Shown here: positions 12,047 to 22,994 of the stretch, piece by piece | Numbering within the stretch: the stretch's first letter is position 1 | Layout of the letters: each line of letters starts with the position of its first letter | Source of the DNA: Mycoplasmopsis bovirhinis | GTDB taxonomy: Bacteria > Bacillota_I > Bacilli_A > Mycoplasmatales > Metamycoplasmataceae | Direction of reading: 5' to 3' | Assembly (NCBI RefSeq): GCF_900660515.1 | Contig: NZ_LR214972.1 | Coordinates: forward strand, 1 to 64,000 | DNA: 64,000 nucleotides | Notes under the pieces: generated by a model | Database searches by the model: none | What the model saw: only the letters and a program-made list of their open reading frames with translations | Told to the model about the DNA's origin: nothing | Made by a program: the position numbers and the translations under genes

Positions 12047-12595
12047 ATGATTGTAATTGTTGGGAAAATTTGTTCTGGTAAAACAACCATCTTAAACTTA
12101 CTAAAGAAAAAAGGTTATAAAACATTAGAAGTTGATAAATTTGTTGTTAATCTTTATAATGATAAGTATTTTGGATTAGAAGTTCAAAATAAAATTGATT
12201 ATCCGATTTTGACAAATCAACTTTTAGATAAACAAAAACTTAAAACTTGACTTAATTTAGATTTTAATAATTTCAAAATCATAGAGAAGTTTGTTAATTA
12301 TGAGCTTTTAATTCATTTACAAAATCATTATTATGATTTTATAGAATTTCCAATTTTATTCAAAGCACCTAACGAACTAATTAAGTTATTTACCAAAATT
12401 TGACATTTACAAATTCCGGAAAAAACTCGAAAAAGTTTTCTATTAAAAAAATATGGGAAAAACCAATTTATTAGTAAATTAGACACTTTAAATAACTATA
12501 ATTGGGCTAAAAATGAATTTTTTGCTCAAATTGAAGTTGTGAATATCTCATGGGAAAAGATAAATAGTTTTCCCCGTAAAGAATTATTAATTTAA
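12047..12595 (+). CDS. coaE: Dephospho-CoA kinase
   Basis: A 182-residue P-loop kinase with Walker A GKICSGKTT at residues 5-13 and the following segment KGYKTLEVDKFVVNLY, where the Asp fits the acidic residue of CoaE. It would phosphorylate dephospho-CoA to coenzyme A, the last CoA step. The gene starts three bases after the exonuclease stop. CoaE next to polymerase I-type genes is a common arrangement in Firmicutes and supports the call. Three TGA codons encode Trp. Sequence conservation past the P-loop is weak, as is usual for the mycoplasma version. Confidence 0.75.
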
Positions 12596-12656
12596 CAATT
12601 TAAAAATAAGCTTTAAAATAATTCTTGCATTTAATTAAAGTAAGGAGCAAATTATT

Positions 12657-13628
12657 ATGAACCAATTAGATTTTGATTATTTTAAATTAACTCAAAAAAC
12701 TATTATTTATAATTCTGATTTAGGGAATTTAAGAAAGTTATATTCGCCAATTTTAAATCATTTAAGTATTTTATTATATGAATACTTAAATGATTTAGCT
12801 AAAACTAATAAACAAGAAACACCTTTTAGTTTTTCGTTATTAACATTACTCTTAAATACTAATGAAGCTAATTTACATACTTCACGTTTAGAACTTGAAG
12901 CTTTAGGTTTAATTAATACCTACAAAGATTTAAATAATTCAATGATTATCTTTGAATTACATAAACCTTTAAATAGTCTTGAATTAACTAAAAACCCCTT
13001 TATTTCACAAATGGTGAAACAAAAAATTGGAGAAATTAATTTTAAACGTATAACTACTGAACAAAATAAAGTTTCAATTAATAAATTTATGTTTGAAGAT
13101 ATTTCAGCTAACTTTTTTAATATCTTTCAGGCAAATTTAAATAATTCGAAAGAAATAATGAAAAATTTTTATTTAGAGTCAGGTTCAAAACAAGTTAGTC
13201 AAGATGAAATAAAATCAATAGTTAAGAAAAAAGAGATTTATACACCTTTAGAAATAGCTAATATTAAATATGCTAATCATTACCAAGCTATTATGCAACT
13301 TAATACTTTAGCTTTTATTAAACAAATGTTTAATAATAATGAATTTGAATTAAGTGAAAGCATTTTAAATACCTGAACTAAAGTTTTTATTGATTCTAAA
13401 ACTTTAAATTTGGTTATATATTTTAGTTTAAAACGCCGCAGTGGTGCTAATTGGTATAAATATACTAATTCATTAATTGCGGAATTAACTTCTCGTAAGT
13501 TAACTAAATTTGATGAAATTGAAAATTATTTAGATGGTAAATTTAAAAATAATATTCGCACTAGAAGTATATATAACGAAAAAGTTGTTCTAAAAAACGA
13601 TTATTATAAAGGTTTAAAAAATGTCTAA
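12657..13628 (+). CDS. DnaB/DnaD-like replication initiation protein
   Basis: A 323-residue protein resembling the Gram-positive DnaB (DnaD-domain) helicase-loading proteins. A winged-helix-like N-terminal part (FSLLTLLLNTNEANLHTSRLELEALGLINTY) is followed by a DnaD-like C-terminal helical part. In Bacillus, DnaB and DnaD bring the replicative helicase loader to the origin. The call rests on domain style and on the next gene, a DnaI-like ATPase overlapping by eight bases; dnaB-dnaI is the conserved Firmicutes order. AAGGAG lies before the ATG. The exact homology is moderately sure. Confidence 0.7.
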
Positions 13629-14517
13629 ACCAATTTTAAAAACTACAAATAATAATCTTAACAAACTTTTAGAAACCCAAATTGATCAGAAAAAAATTGT
13701 AAAAAAAATCAAAGCTAATTCTTTTTTAGCTTTGATTATTGAAAGATATCAAATTACTGATACCGAGATCTTTAAATACTTACCCCAATTATTAACCTTA
13801 GAACAAGAAAAACACAAAGATAACTTAATTTGGGAAACTACTATTTATAGAAACAAGCAAGGTAAGCTCAGTTTTATTAAGCAGTTGCGCAAAACTAATT
13901 TAACTAATGAATATAAAATTAAACAAAATATTCTTTTTAAAGAATATAGATCATATTTAAATGATGATATTTTGTCCCTAGAGCTTTTAGAATCATTTCA
14001 CGATTATCCTGAAATATACGATTATTTAAGTGATTTTTATAATGATAAATCAAACTTAGCATGTTTATATTTAACAGGATCAATTGATTCAAAGCGCTCA
14101 TATATTTTATCTTTAATTGCAAATAATTATGCTATTAAAGATAAGCGCATTGCTTTTTTAGATATCAACCTTCTAGAAGATAAATTAAAACGCAGCTTTA
14201 ATAAAAACACTTTAGATATTGATGTTTTATTAGAAGATTTAGCTGCTCTAGATGTAGTTATTTTTGATGAAATTGGCCTAAAACAATTATCAATGTGATT
14301 TATAGATAGCTTTTTTTTGCCGCTAATTAACCAAAGATTTCAAAGTAAAGGTTTGACTTATTTTGGATCATATTATAATTTTGATGAATTAGGAAAACAG
14401 CTTTTTAAACGAGGAGCTAGTGGTGAATCTTTAGATCCTAAAGGTCCACTAGCAAAAAAGCTGATTTATTTAATTGACCAATTATCCCAAGAGAAAGTAT
14501 GAATTAATCATGAATAA
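13621..14517 (+). CDS. DnaI-like primosomal/helicase-loader protein with degenerate Walker A
   Basis: A 298-residue protein in the position of dnaI, overlapping the DnaB/DnaD-like gene by eight bases. The C-terminal half resembles the AAA+ domain of helicase loaders: Walker B VVIFDEIG is intact, and the sensor-type segment GLTYFGSYYNFDELGKQL fits. The expected P-loop reads TGSIDSKRS, where the usual GxxGxGK(S/T) glycines and lysine are missing (Lys to Arg, two glycines changed). Nucleotide binding may therefore be lost or altered. In Bacillus, DnaI loads the replicative helicase onto DNA. The fmt gene begins inside its last codons. Confidence 0.7.
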
Positions 14518-15361
14518 ATCAAAAATTAAAATAGTCTTAGCTGGAACACCAAATTTTGCCGTACCAGTTTTTGAAGAAGTAATTAAGAATTTTAATGTCA
14601 TCGCAATAATCTCTCAACCTGATAAACCAGCGAACCGTGGTTATAAGCTTAAAACTACACCAACTAAGCTTTTAGCGCAAAAATATAATCTTAAATTATT
14701 CCAACCTGATAAAATAGCTGAAATATATGAGGAATTAAAAGATTTAAATTACGATATTTTACTAACTTGTGCTTTTGGACAATATATTCCAACTAAAGTT
14801 TTAGATTTAGCTAAAATTGCTTCGATAAACATCCATGGTTCATTATTACCTAAATATAGAGGTGCTGCTCCAATTCAACATAGCTTATGAAATGGCGAAA
14901 CTCAAACTGGTATTACTTTAATATATATGACTAAAGAAATGGATGCAGGGCAGATGATTTTTAAAGCATCAATACCCATTTTAGATTCTGATACTTCAGA
15001 TTCTTTATTTCTTAAAATTTCCAACCTTGCTAAAGAAAATATATCTAATTGACTTATTAAATTAATTAATAATCAAATAAGCCCTGAAGTTCAAGATGAA
15101 AGTTTAGTAACTTTAGCTCCCAAACTTTTAAAAGAAGATGCCATACTTGATTCCAACCTTACTAAATTAGCAGCATTTAATAAAATAAGAGCTTATTCAT
15201 CAAATCCTGGCTGTTATCTATATTTAAATCAAAAAAGAGTTAAGATCTTTTATGCATCAAAGCATAAAATTCCTAATGCATTAGAACTAAAATTTAGTGA
15301 TGGATCTTTATATGCTCTTGACTACCAATTTGAATCAAAAAAACGAGTTAAATTAAACTAA
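14510..15361 (+). CDS. fmt: Methionyl-tRNA formyltransferase
   Basis: A 283-residue cytoplasmic enzyme that formylates the initiator methionyl-tRNA using 10-formyl-tetrahydrofolate. It has the N-terminal motif LAGTPNFAVP, ISQPDKPANRGYKL, and the catalytic block INIHGSLLPKYRGAAPIQ with the conserved Asn-His pair, then MDAGQMI. The C-terminal RNA-binding domain is shorter than in E. coli. ATG 14510 is chosen because the family N-terminus starts there; it overlaps the previous gene by eight bases. A terminator follows. Confidence 0.96.
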
Positions 15362-15379
15362 AAATAATTAAGATTTTCA

Positions 15380-15406
15380 CCCCTGGAAACGATTCCAGGG
15401 TTTTTT
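15380..15406 (+). terminator. Rho-independent terminator after fmt
   Basis: Perfect eight-pair stem CCCTGGAA / TTCCAGGG with loop ACGA, followed by six T. It closes the dnaE-fmt cluster. Confidence 0.92.
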
Positions 15407-15496
15407 AAATATTTTTAGTTTTAAGCTTAAATAATTTAAAAATTATAATATAATAAACAAGTAAAAAAATTTACATTTATATCAAATTACAATTAA

Positions 15497-16528
<1,032 letters not shown>

Positions 16529-16546
16529 TTGATACTAAGAAAATTA

Positions 16547-16578
16547 AAATATTCAGATTTAAAATCTGAATATTTTTT
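16547..16578 (+). terminator. Terminator after gap
   Basis: A thirteen-pair stem (AATATTCAGATTT with AAATCTGAATATT) followed by T residues, about 20 bases after the gap stop. It may also serve the minus-strand lipoprotein gene converging from the right. Confidence 0.85.
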
Positions 16579-16666
16579 ATTATTATTTGAAACTGAGTTG
16601 ACTATTGAAAAGATTTTGTTGTTTTAGTTTCAAAAGTAAGATTTTATTTTAGCTTTAGCTAGAAGT

Positions 16667-18094
16667 TTATTTTGTTGAATCTGTAGTTCCATCTGTAGAA
16701 TCTGTCTTAGCTTCCTGACTTGAATCTGAACTAGTTCCACCTGATGAATCTGTAGTTCCATCTGTAGAATCTGTCTTAGCTTCCTGACTTGAATCTGAAC
16801 TAGTTCCATCTGTAGAATCTGTCTTAGCTTCCTGACTTGAATCTGAACTAGTTCCACCTGATGAATCTGTAGTTCTATCTGTAGAATCTGTCTTAGCTTC
16901 CTGACTTGAATCTGAACTAGTTCCACCTGATGAATCTGTAGTTCCATCTGTAGAATCTGTCTTAGCTTCCTGACTTGAATCTGAACTAGTTCCACCTGAT
17001 GAATCTGTAGTTCCATCTGTAGAATCTGTCTTAGCTTCCTGACTTGAATCTGAACTAGTTCCACCTGATGAATCTGTAGTTCCATCTGTAGAATCTGTCT
17101 TAGCTTCCTGACTTGAATCTGAACTAGTTCCACCTGATGAATCTGTAGTTCCATCTGTAGAATCTGTCTTAGCTTCCTGACTTGAATCTGAACTAGTTCC
17201 ACCTGATGAATCTGTAGTTCCATCTGTAGAATCTGTCTTAGCTTCCTGACTTGAATCTGAACTAGTTCCACCTGATGAATCTGTAGTTCCATCTGTAGAA
17301 TCTGTCTTAGCTTCCTGACTTGAATCTGAACTAGTTCCACCTGATGAATCTGTAGTTCCATCTGTAGAATCTGTCTTAGCTTCCTGACTTGAATCTGAAC
17401 TAGTTCCACCTGATGAATCTGTAGTTCCATCTGTAGAATCTGTCTTAGCTTCCTGACTTGAATCTGTAGTTCCATCTGTAGAATCTGAACCATCTTTACC
17501 ACCGGGTTCATCTGTACGTATTACTATAGAGTCATTTCTTTCTTCCTCTACTTTTTCACCACTTTTATTTTGAGGTAATTCTACTTTAGTATTAGGATCC
17601 CCACCTGTTTCATTTGTTCCACTAAAATCTGGTCCTCCTGGCCGATCAGGTTGTACTTTGCCTTTTTCTGGATCTCCATTTTTATTTTGATCTTGATCTG
17701 AAGAATTTGGGTTTCCACCTGTTGAATTGCTTTCATCAAGTGGAGTTTGATCCGCAGGATTACTATTTATTGGTTTTTGATTATCCCCATTGTCAGAATT
17801 ATTTGGTGGAGTTTGATGGTTATTATTTCCATTATCTAGGCTATCTGACGGAGGTGTTTGAGTATTAGATCTACTATTTCCAGTGTTATTTGTTGGTGGA
17901 GTTTGATCCCCTGGGTTTTGCCTCGTATTATTACCAGTATTTTCACTACTTCCTTGGTTTTGATTACCATTTCCTGGATCAGTTTGGACCGGAGGCGTTG
18001 GTTTAGGATCTTGTTCACTAGTGCAACTTACAGCTGCAAGTGTCGAGATTGTTAATATATTTGTTGATATTAATATGAATTTACGTAATTTCAT
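16667..18094 (-). CDS. Repeat-rich surface lipoprotein (69-bp tandem repeats)
   Basis: A 475-residue predicted lipoprotein. The signal peptide ends in the lipobox LAAVSC with the lipidated Cys at 24. Residues 25 to about 190 are low-complexity, rich in Pro, Asn, Gln and Gly. From about residue 205 a 23-residue unit (SSQEAKTDSTDGTTDSSGGT plus SSD) is repeated in tandem: about twelve copies of SSQEAK, one unit shortened to 16 residues and the last truncated. At DNA level the unit is 69 bp and nearly identical, so copy number can change by slippage without breaking the frame. The first 90 residues and the upstream DNA almost match the lipoprotein at 33.6-35.3 kb. Probably a size-variable surface antigen; no enzymatic domain is seen. 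Confidence 0.88.
   Translation of the reverse strand: MKLRKFILISTNILTISTLAAVSCTSEQDPKPTPPVQTDPGNGNQNQGSSENTGNNTRQNPGDQTPPTNNTGNSRSNTQTPPSDSLDNGNNNHQTPPNNSDNGDNQKPINSNPADQTPLDESNSTGGNPNSSDQDQNKNGDPEKGKVQPDRPGGPDFSGTNETGGDPNTKVELPQNKSGEKVEEERNDSIVIRTDEPGGKDGSDSTDGTTDSSQEAKTDSTDGTTDSSGGTSSDSSQEAKTDSTDGTTDSSGGTSSDSSQEAKTDSTDGTTDSSGGTSSDSSQEAKTDSTDGTTDSSGGTSSDSSQEAKTDSTDGTTDSSGGTSSDSSQEAKTDSTDGTTDSSGGTSSDSSQEAKTDSTDGTTDSSGGTSSDSSQEAKTDSTDGTTDSSGGTSSDSSQEAKTDSTDRTTDSSGGTSSDSSQEAKTDSTDGTSSDSSQEAKTDSTDGTTDSSGGTSSDSSQEAKTDSTDGTTDSTK
16679..17480. repeat. Tandem array of 69-bp units in the lipoprotein gene
   Basis: Near-identical direct repeats of 69 bp fill the 3' half of the lipoprotein gene. One shortened unit (48 bp) and a single-residue variant (Gly to Arg) mark internal positions. 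Every unit is a multiple of three. Confidence 0.9.
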
Positions 18095-18463
18095 TGTTGT
18101 CCTTCTATTGTTTAATTTATTATATATAATAGATATTTATGTAAGGATATGTTAATTTAAAACAATATATTTATTTATCTTAATAACAATAAGACAAATG
18201 ACTATTAATTTAATTATTTTACTTAAACAGGGGTAATGTTATTAAGGTAAAATATCTTGTTTAAATGACATATCCTTGTGTTAATTGTAATATATATATA
18301 TATATATATATGCGAAAAGTTGAATACTTGTAATTATGTTTTGAGTGGTTAATATTAAAAAGAAGGGTAAGAATAGTAAAAATATATTAATTTAAGTTAT
18401 TTATACTTAATAAGTATATATTTATTATAAATAATTATTTCCATATATTTTCCATAGGAATTT
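18095..18463. repeat. Upstream module, copy A (shared with 35326-35690)
   Basis: This 369-base non-coding segment is almost identical to 35326-35690: I see about three substitutions and one indel. The indel is in a dinucleotide run, (AT)11 at 18290-18311 here against (AT)9 at 35521-35538. It contains a 10-base inverted repeat, AAGGATATGT at 18143-18152 with ACATATCCTT at 18268-18277. The module extends into the first 90 codons of each lipoprotein gene, so the duplication covers regulatory and signal-peptide DNA together. Confidence 0.9.
18119..18124 (-). promoter_or_regulatory. -10 element of the repeat lipoprotein gene
   Basis: Reads TATAAT on the minus strand, 25 bases before the start codon, with a GAAGGA ribosome-binding site between. 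The identical arrangement exists at 35350-35355 for the second lipoprotein. Confidence 0.5.
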
Positions 18464-18844
18464 GTTATTTAATGTTTTGGTTATAGATTATGAATGTGTA
18501 AAGAACAAACTATATATAAAAATTGTTAATTATAAAGTAGTAATTTTAATAAATTAGATATTTTAAGTACTTAATTTATTCATATTTATTAATATAAGTT
18601 TAATTTGTTTAATTTTGATTTACCTAAGTTCATTTTAATATCAATAGTATGTGTATAATTTGTTTTATATATAATATCTATAAATCCATTTTTTTAAATT
18701 TTTGCATATCATTAATTTATATATTTTTACTAAAAACTAATTATTATCTATTATTGAATGACCAAGAATTTTGAAATAATATTCCACCATTTAAAACTTA
18801 GTGTATAATTGCATCTAGTTAAACAATAAATCTTAGGAGGTAAG
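18464..18844. other. AT-rich intergenic region before the azoreductase gene
   Basis: No convincing open frame on either strand. The only feature I can support is the promoter of the next gene: GTGTATAAT with the hexamer at 18804-18809, and AGGAGG at about 18836-18841. Confidence 0.5.
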
Positions 18845-19450
18845 ATGAAAAAAATACTCTTATTAGATGGAGCACTTAATACAAGTAATTCATCATATTC
18901 TACTCAAGCTTTGAACTACGTACAAACATTATTTAATAATCAAGAGTACGAAGTTCAAAGAATTAATTTAAACCAAACTAAATTTGCAAGCACAATTGTG
19001 TCAACGCAAAATTCTAAAAATTTTTGACAAGATGTTGAAAGTGATAAATGAATTGAACAATTAAAGCAAACCGATTTATTAGTTATCTCAACATCAATGA
19101 TTAACTTTGGACCAACAACAACATTAAAAAGTTTTATTGATGCAATAGCAGTTGCTAATAAAACATTTTCATATAAATATTCAACCACTAACGATGCAAT
19201 TGGATATTTAACTAATCTAAATGTCTTAATCATTGGTTCGCAAGGTGCAAACTTTGGAGTTTACCCTTGAGGTGATCATATTAAGTGATTAAAAGGCACT
19301 TTTAATTTCCTAGGAGTTAAAAATATTTATAGCTTTGACATTTTGGGAACTAAGATGTCCGAAATTGCACAGAAAACCCCAAGTGAGTATGTAGATTCAG
19401 TAAAAGACCAAATTGATAAATTAGTTTTAGAAGTTAAAAATAATTTATAA
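18845..19450 (+). CDS. FMN-dependent NADH:azoreductase (AcpD-like flavodoxin-fold protein)
   Basis: A 201-residue flavodoxin-fold protein. The N-terminal FMN phosphate-binding segment (LLLDGALNTSNSSYSTQA), the central FGPTTTLKSFIDAIAVANKTF and the later IIGSQGANFGVYPWGDHIKWL are typical of AzoR/AcpD. Such enzymes reduce quinones and azo compounds with NADH through FMN. The gene has an ideal AGGAGG site, its own -10 at 18804-18809 and a strong terminator, so it is a single-gene unit. The physiological substrate is unknown. Confidence 0.88.
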
Positions 19451-19459
19451 ATAGTTTTT

Positions 19460-19505
19460 AAAAACCACTTAATAACCAAAAATTATTAAGTGGTTTTCTT
19501 ATTTT
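19460..19505 (+). terminator. Terminator after the azoreductase gene
   Basis: Perfect fifteen-pair stem AAAACCACTTAATAA / TTATTAAGTGGTTTT followed by a T-rich tract, ten bases after the stop. Confidence 0.93.
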
Positions 19506-19566
19506 TTACTTTTTGAAAATTTATAAAATTTTTAAAAAAAATTTATAATTATAAGTATAGGTTTTT

Positions 19567-21267
19567 ATGCAAAAGTTATTTAGAAAAATAATTAAATTCT
19601 CATCACTTTTAAGTCTTTCTTTGATGATTGTTAGTTGTCAAGAAAAAACACAAGAAAAAAAACCGCCAAAATCAAAGTTAGAGCAATTAAACGAAAATGA
19701 AGCAGAGCCAAAAGTTATTGAGACAGATACTACAAAAGAATTAGAAAACAAACAAATAAATCTAGAAAATATTTTTGAATTAGCAGATGATAACCAAGAT
19801 GTCGGAGAATTATTTGATAACTTAAAAAAAGAATATGAAGATAATACTTCAAATACTGATTTTAATCAATTAAGATTATATGGTTGACGAAAAAATAGAG
19901 GTAAAGTAAATAAAAATTTAGTTCATTTAACTTTGCCAAAAACTGGTAATAATCCAAATAGAACTTTATTAAGATTCAGAAAAGACATTGATCTTAATAA
20001 AGTTCCTTGAAAATATAGTCCTAAAGGTCATTTTGTTAAGAGTAGTTTTGATCAAACAACAAGAACTTTAATTTTGGAATATACCTTAAATAATAAAACA
20101 TATACCCAAGTAATAAAAATACCAAAATCTAAGGTAAAAAGAGTTAAAGATATAACAACTACACAAAAACAAAATAATTTTATAAATAATAATCAAAATA
20201 CTCAAGATCAAGATAATATTAGTATTACTACAAGTCAAAGTAAGACTAATACTATTGATAAAGTACAAAATACCAAACTAACAGAAGTAAAAATTTCAAC
20301 CTGAAATATTCAAAACTTCGGCAATAGTAAAATTAATAAAGAAGATTTTAGAATTAAAGCTTTAGCAGAAATTATTTACTTAGAACAATTACAATTTATT
20401 AGTATTCAAGAAGTAAATTATGAAGAATTCAAAGGTGTTGAAACTTTAGTTGAAGTATTAAATGAAAAATATCAGCTTAATTTTAAATTAGCAAAAAGTC
20501 CTTTAGGATTAATTTCAAATACTAGAAAAAATAGCCCCGCTGTATGAGAATCATATGCTATTTTATATAATTCTGATATTTTTACGCAACTTAATACTCA
20601 TGATTTTAATTCATATCGAGGTAAAGATGTTACTTTTACTAGACCTTTATGATTATCATATTGGCAAATTAAAAATTCATTAACTAAGTTTTGAATTATT
20701 AATGGTCATTTAGATGGACCTGGAGCTAATTATAAGTATAACGAAGTTTTAAGTCCAACTATCAATGGTTATAAGTGATCTTCGCAAGGTGATCAAGAAG
20801 TTAAAGAATTTTTAGACCTACATAATGCTTTTGAAAGTTTAAAAGCTTTTTATAATTCTCAAGACTTGGAAGATTTAGTTATCTTTAATGGAGATACTAA
20901 TATTAAAGATAACCACTTTATTTATGCAAATGAATATTATTTAAAAAGAAATTATGAATTAGGTTATCAAAAACCTCTTGCTAAAAGTGAAATAGAATAT
21001 TACAAAACTTCATTTTCAAAAAATAGGTATGTTAATCCTTATGATAAGTTTATTGCTTATGATCCAAAAGATGAATTTGAAGCACTTAAATCAAAAGACT
21101 TCAAATTCAATTTATTAGAAGTTTTTAAACAAAAACTTAATTATCAAAAGTATTTAGAACTATATACTAAACAAACTAATAAACCATCTTTAAATGAGCA
21201 AGAACTAGCTTTAAAACTTTCTGATCATACCTTTGCTAATGCATTAATTAAAATTAAAAGACCATAA
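19567..21267 (+). CDS. Membrane lipoprotein nuclease, endonuclease/exonuclease/phosphatase fold (MnuA-like)
   Basis: A 566-residue lipoprotein with lipobox MIVSC (Cys24), then about 130 residues of charged sequence, a Gln/Asn/Thr-rich linker, and an EEP-type nuclease domain from about residue 240. Catalytic motifs are all visible: STWNIQNFG, SIQEVN, NGHLDGPG, FNGDTNI, YDKFIAYD and the final SDHTFANA. It should degrade extracellular nucleic acids at the cell surface to supply nucleotides, as MnuA does in related mycoplasmas. A TATAAT at 19544-19549 lies only 17 bases before the ATG with no Shine-Dalgarno, so the leader is very short. Four or more TGA codons are read as Trp. Confidence 0.92.
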
Positions 21268-21281
21268 AAATACTTTATTTA

Positions 21282-21314
21282 AAATACAATTGAATTATTA
21301 TAATTGTATCTTTT
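21282..21314 (+). terminator. Probable terminator after the surface nuclease gene
   Basis: An eight-pair stem ATACAATT / AATTGTAT with a ten-base loop, followed by CTTTT, 16 bases after the stop. Confidence 0.6.
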
Positions 21315-21344
21315 AATTATGCAATTTTGTGATAAAATAAAACT

Positions 21345-21497
21345 ATGAAAAATACAAATAAAGTTGCATTGTCATGCGAAAGTTGTCGGCGTAAAAATTA
21401 TTATACTAATAAAAGTTTAGGTAATCCTAAACGTTTACAAGTAAAAAAATTTTGCATTCATTGCACTAGTCATACGAAACATCTAGAAGAGGTTTAA
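21345..21497 (+). CDS. rpmG: 50S ribosomal protein L33
   Basis: A 50-residue protein with the L33 pattern: ALSCESCRRKNYYTNKS, then a basic stretch NPKRLQVKKFC and CIHCTSHTKHLE. Two CxxC pairs (Cys11/Cys14 and Cys37/Cys40) are zinc-ribbon ligands, so this is the zinc-binding form of L33. It is followed after two bases by secE and then nusG; rpmG-secE-nusG is the classical bacterial order, which confirms this small gene. Confidence 0.93.
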   Translation: MKNTNKVALSCESCRRKNYYTNKSLGNPKRLQVKKFCIHCTSHTKHLEEV

Positions 21498-21499
21498 TT

Positions 21500-21721
21500 A
21501 TGGAAAAATTACTTAAGGTTAAACAAAAAAGACAAAAAAAACAAAAAAAATATTGAATTAGAAAATTTGTAAAAGAAATCAAAAGAGTTCGTTGACCAGA
21601 TTTTAAAACCAATAAACGTAATTTCATTATGACAATAGTATTTGCATTTTTATTCACATTATTTGTCTCATTAGTAACCTACGGGTTAACTGAATTATGA
21701 GCATTTCTATCACTAAGTTAA
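21500..21721 (+). CDS. secE: Preprotein translocase subunit SecE
   Basis: A 73-residue single-membrane-span protein. The basic N-terminus is followed by the conserved cytoplasmic motif KFVKEIKRVRWPDF (Trp by TGA) and one membrane helix (FIMTIVFAFLFTLFVSLVTYGL), the minimal SecE layout. It stabilises SecY in the protein-export channel. It sits between rpmG and nusG in the canonical order. Confidence 0.95.
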
Positions 21722-21743
21722 TAATATATGATATGGAGATTTT

Positions 21744-22349
21744 ATGGCAAATTTAATTAAATGATATATGATTTCAACCATGCGTGGTAAAGAAGAGCAA
21801 GTAATTGAATCATTGAATAACCGGATTGAAGCAGAAAATTTATTATACGATTTTGATTTAAATGCTAATAATGGTTCAGCATTTAAATTATTTCAAAAAC
21901 CAACTTTAACCAGAAGAGAATGACAAAAAAAAGAAGATGGTGAGCCTTACAAAATAAAAAAAGTTAATTTATATCCTGGGTATATTTTTGCAAAAATGCA
22001 CATGTCAGATGAAGCATGATATTTAATTCGTAACACACAATATGTCACTGGATTAATTGGTTCATCTGGAAAAGGTGCCAAGCCAACTCCGGTGAGTATT
22101 CTAGAAATTAAAAAAATGTTTGAACAAGAAAAAGAATTTTGACGTGCTTTTGAAGCTGGTGAAAATGTTTTTGGTTTTACTAAAGGTGATCTTGTTGAAA
22201 TAATTGATGGTCTTTACATTGGAAAAGAAGGCGAAATTTTGTCAATTAATAGTAATGAAAAAACTGTAACATTGAAAACTGAAGGTTATGGTAAAGAAAT
22301 TGAAGTAACTTTATCAATGGAAATCATTCGAAACGTAAAAGAAAATTAA
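21744..22349 (+). CDS. nusG: Transcription termination/antitermination factor NusG
   Basis: A 201-residue protein. The NGN domain starts with KWYMISTMRGKEEQVIESL and has NLYPGYIFAKM and YVTGLIGSSGKGAKPTPVS. The C-terminal KOW domain contains FTKGDLVEIIDGLYIGKEGEI. NusG binds RNA polymerase and affects pausing and termination. It is slightly longer than E. coli NusG because of an insert around residues 40-65. ATATGGAG precedes the start. Confidence 0.96.
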
Positions 22350-22422
22350 AACACAGATTTATTAATTTGTGTTTTGTTAATTACTAAAACAAACACCATC
22401 TACTTAAAATGGTGTTTGTTTT
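22348..22422 (+). terminator. Double hairpin terminator after nusG
   Basis: First a hairpin AAAACACA / TGTGTTTT, then a perfect fourteen-pair stem AAAACAAACACCAT (22386-22399) / ATGGTGTTTGTTTT (22409-22422). The second is strong and is followed closely by the AGGAG site of rsmD. Confidence 0.85.
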
Positions 22423-22448
22423 CATTTGATAAAGATGAAAGGAGAATT

Positions 22449-22994
22449 ATGCTAAGAATTATTAGCGGAATTTATCGCAACGGTAAGCTTGAACAACCAG
22501 ATCTAAAAATAACTAGGCCTACAACTGATAAAGTACGTGAAGCAATTTTTTCCTCATTGCATTTTAAATTACCAGGAAAAATAGCTTTAGATCTTTTTGC
22601 TGGCTCAGGTGCTTTAGCTATTGAAGCATTAAGCCGTGGAGCAATACAAGTTGATGCAATTGAAAAACACCGCGAAGCATACAAAATTTTAAATACAAAT
22701 CTTAATAATTTAAAAATTGAAAACTTACAAACTTATCATAATGACGCAATTCAATTTTTAAATAATATAAAAAAACAATATGATTTTATTTTTATTGATG
22801 CCCCATATCAAGAATATAATTTAGTTAACCAAGCTTTGGATTTAATTATTAAAAATAAATTATTACAAGAAGAAGGAGAAATAATTTTAGAAACAGATAA
22901 TTTAACTAAAATTAGTTTACCAAGTAATTTAATAATTTATAAAGAGAAAAAATATGGAAAAATTTTTGTCGCATACCTTGTTAAAGCAAACTAA
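22449..22994 (+). CDS. rsmD: 16S rRNA (guanine(966)-N(2))-methyltransferase RsmD
   Basis: A 181-residue AdoMet-dependent methyltransferase. It starts with RIISGIYRNGKLEQP and contains RPTTDKVREAIFSSL and the AdoMet motif ALDLFAGSGALAIEALSRGA, all diagnostic of RsmD. The catalytic motif IV reads FIDAPY where the family usually has DPP(Y/F). It would methylate G966 (E. coli numbering) of 16S rRNA. ATG 22449 follows AAGGAGAATT. The next gene starts inside its last 41 bases. Confidence 0.92.
   Translation: MLRIISGIYRNGKLEQPDLKITRPTTDKVREAIFSSLHFKLPGKIALDLFAGSGALAIEALSRGAIQVDAIEKHREAYKILNTNLNNLKIENLQTYHNDAIQFLNNIKKQYDFIFIDAPYQEYNLVNQALDLIIKNKLLQEEGEIILETDNLTKISLPSNLIIYKEKKYGKIFVAYLVKAN

Noticed and set aside
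16679..17480. CRISPR array at the 69-bp repeats
   Set aside because: The units are contiguous without unique spacers and lie in a coding frame behind a lipobox.
22374..22448. Upstream start extending rsmD by 25 codons
   Set aside because: These codons lie in the nusG terminator hairpin; ATG 22449 follows AGGAG and starts at the family N-terminus.
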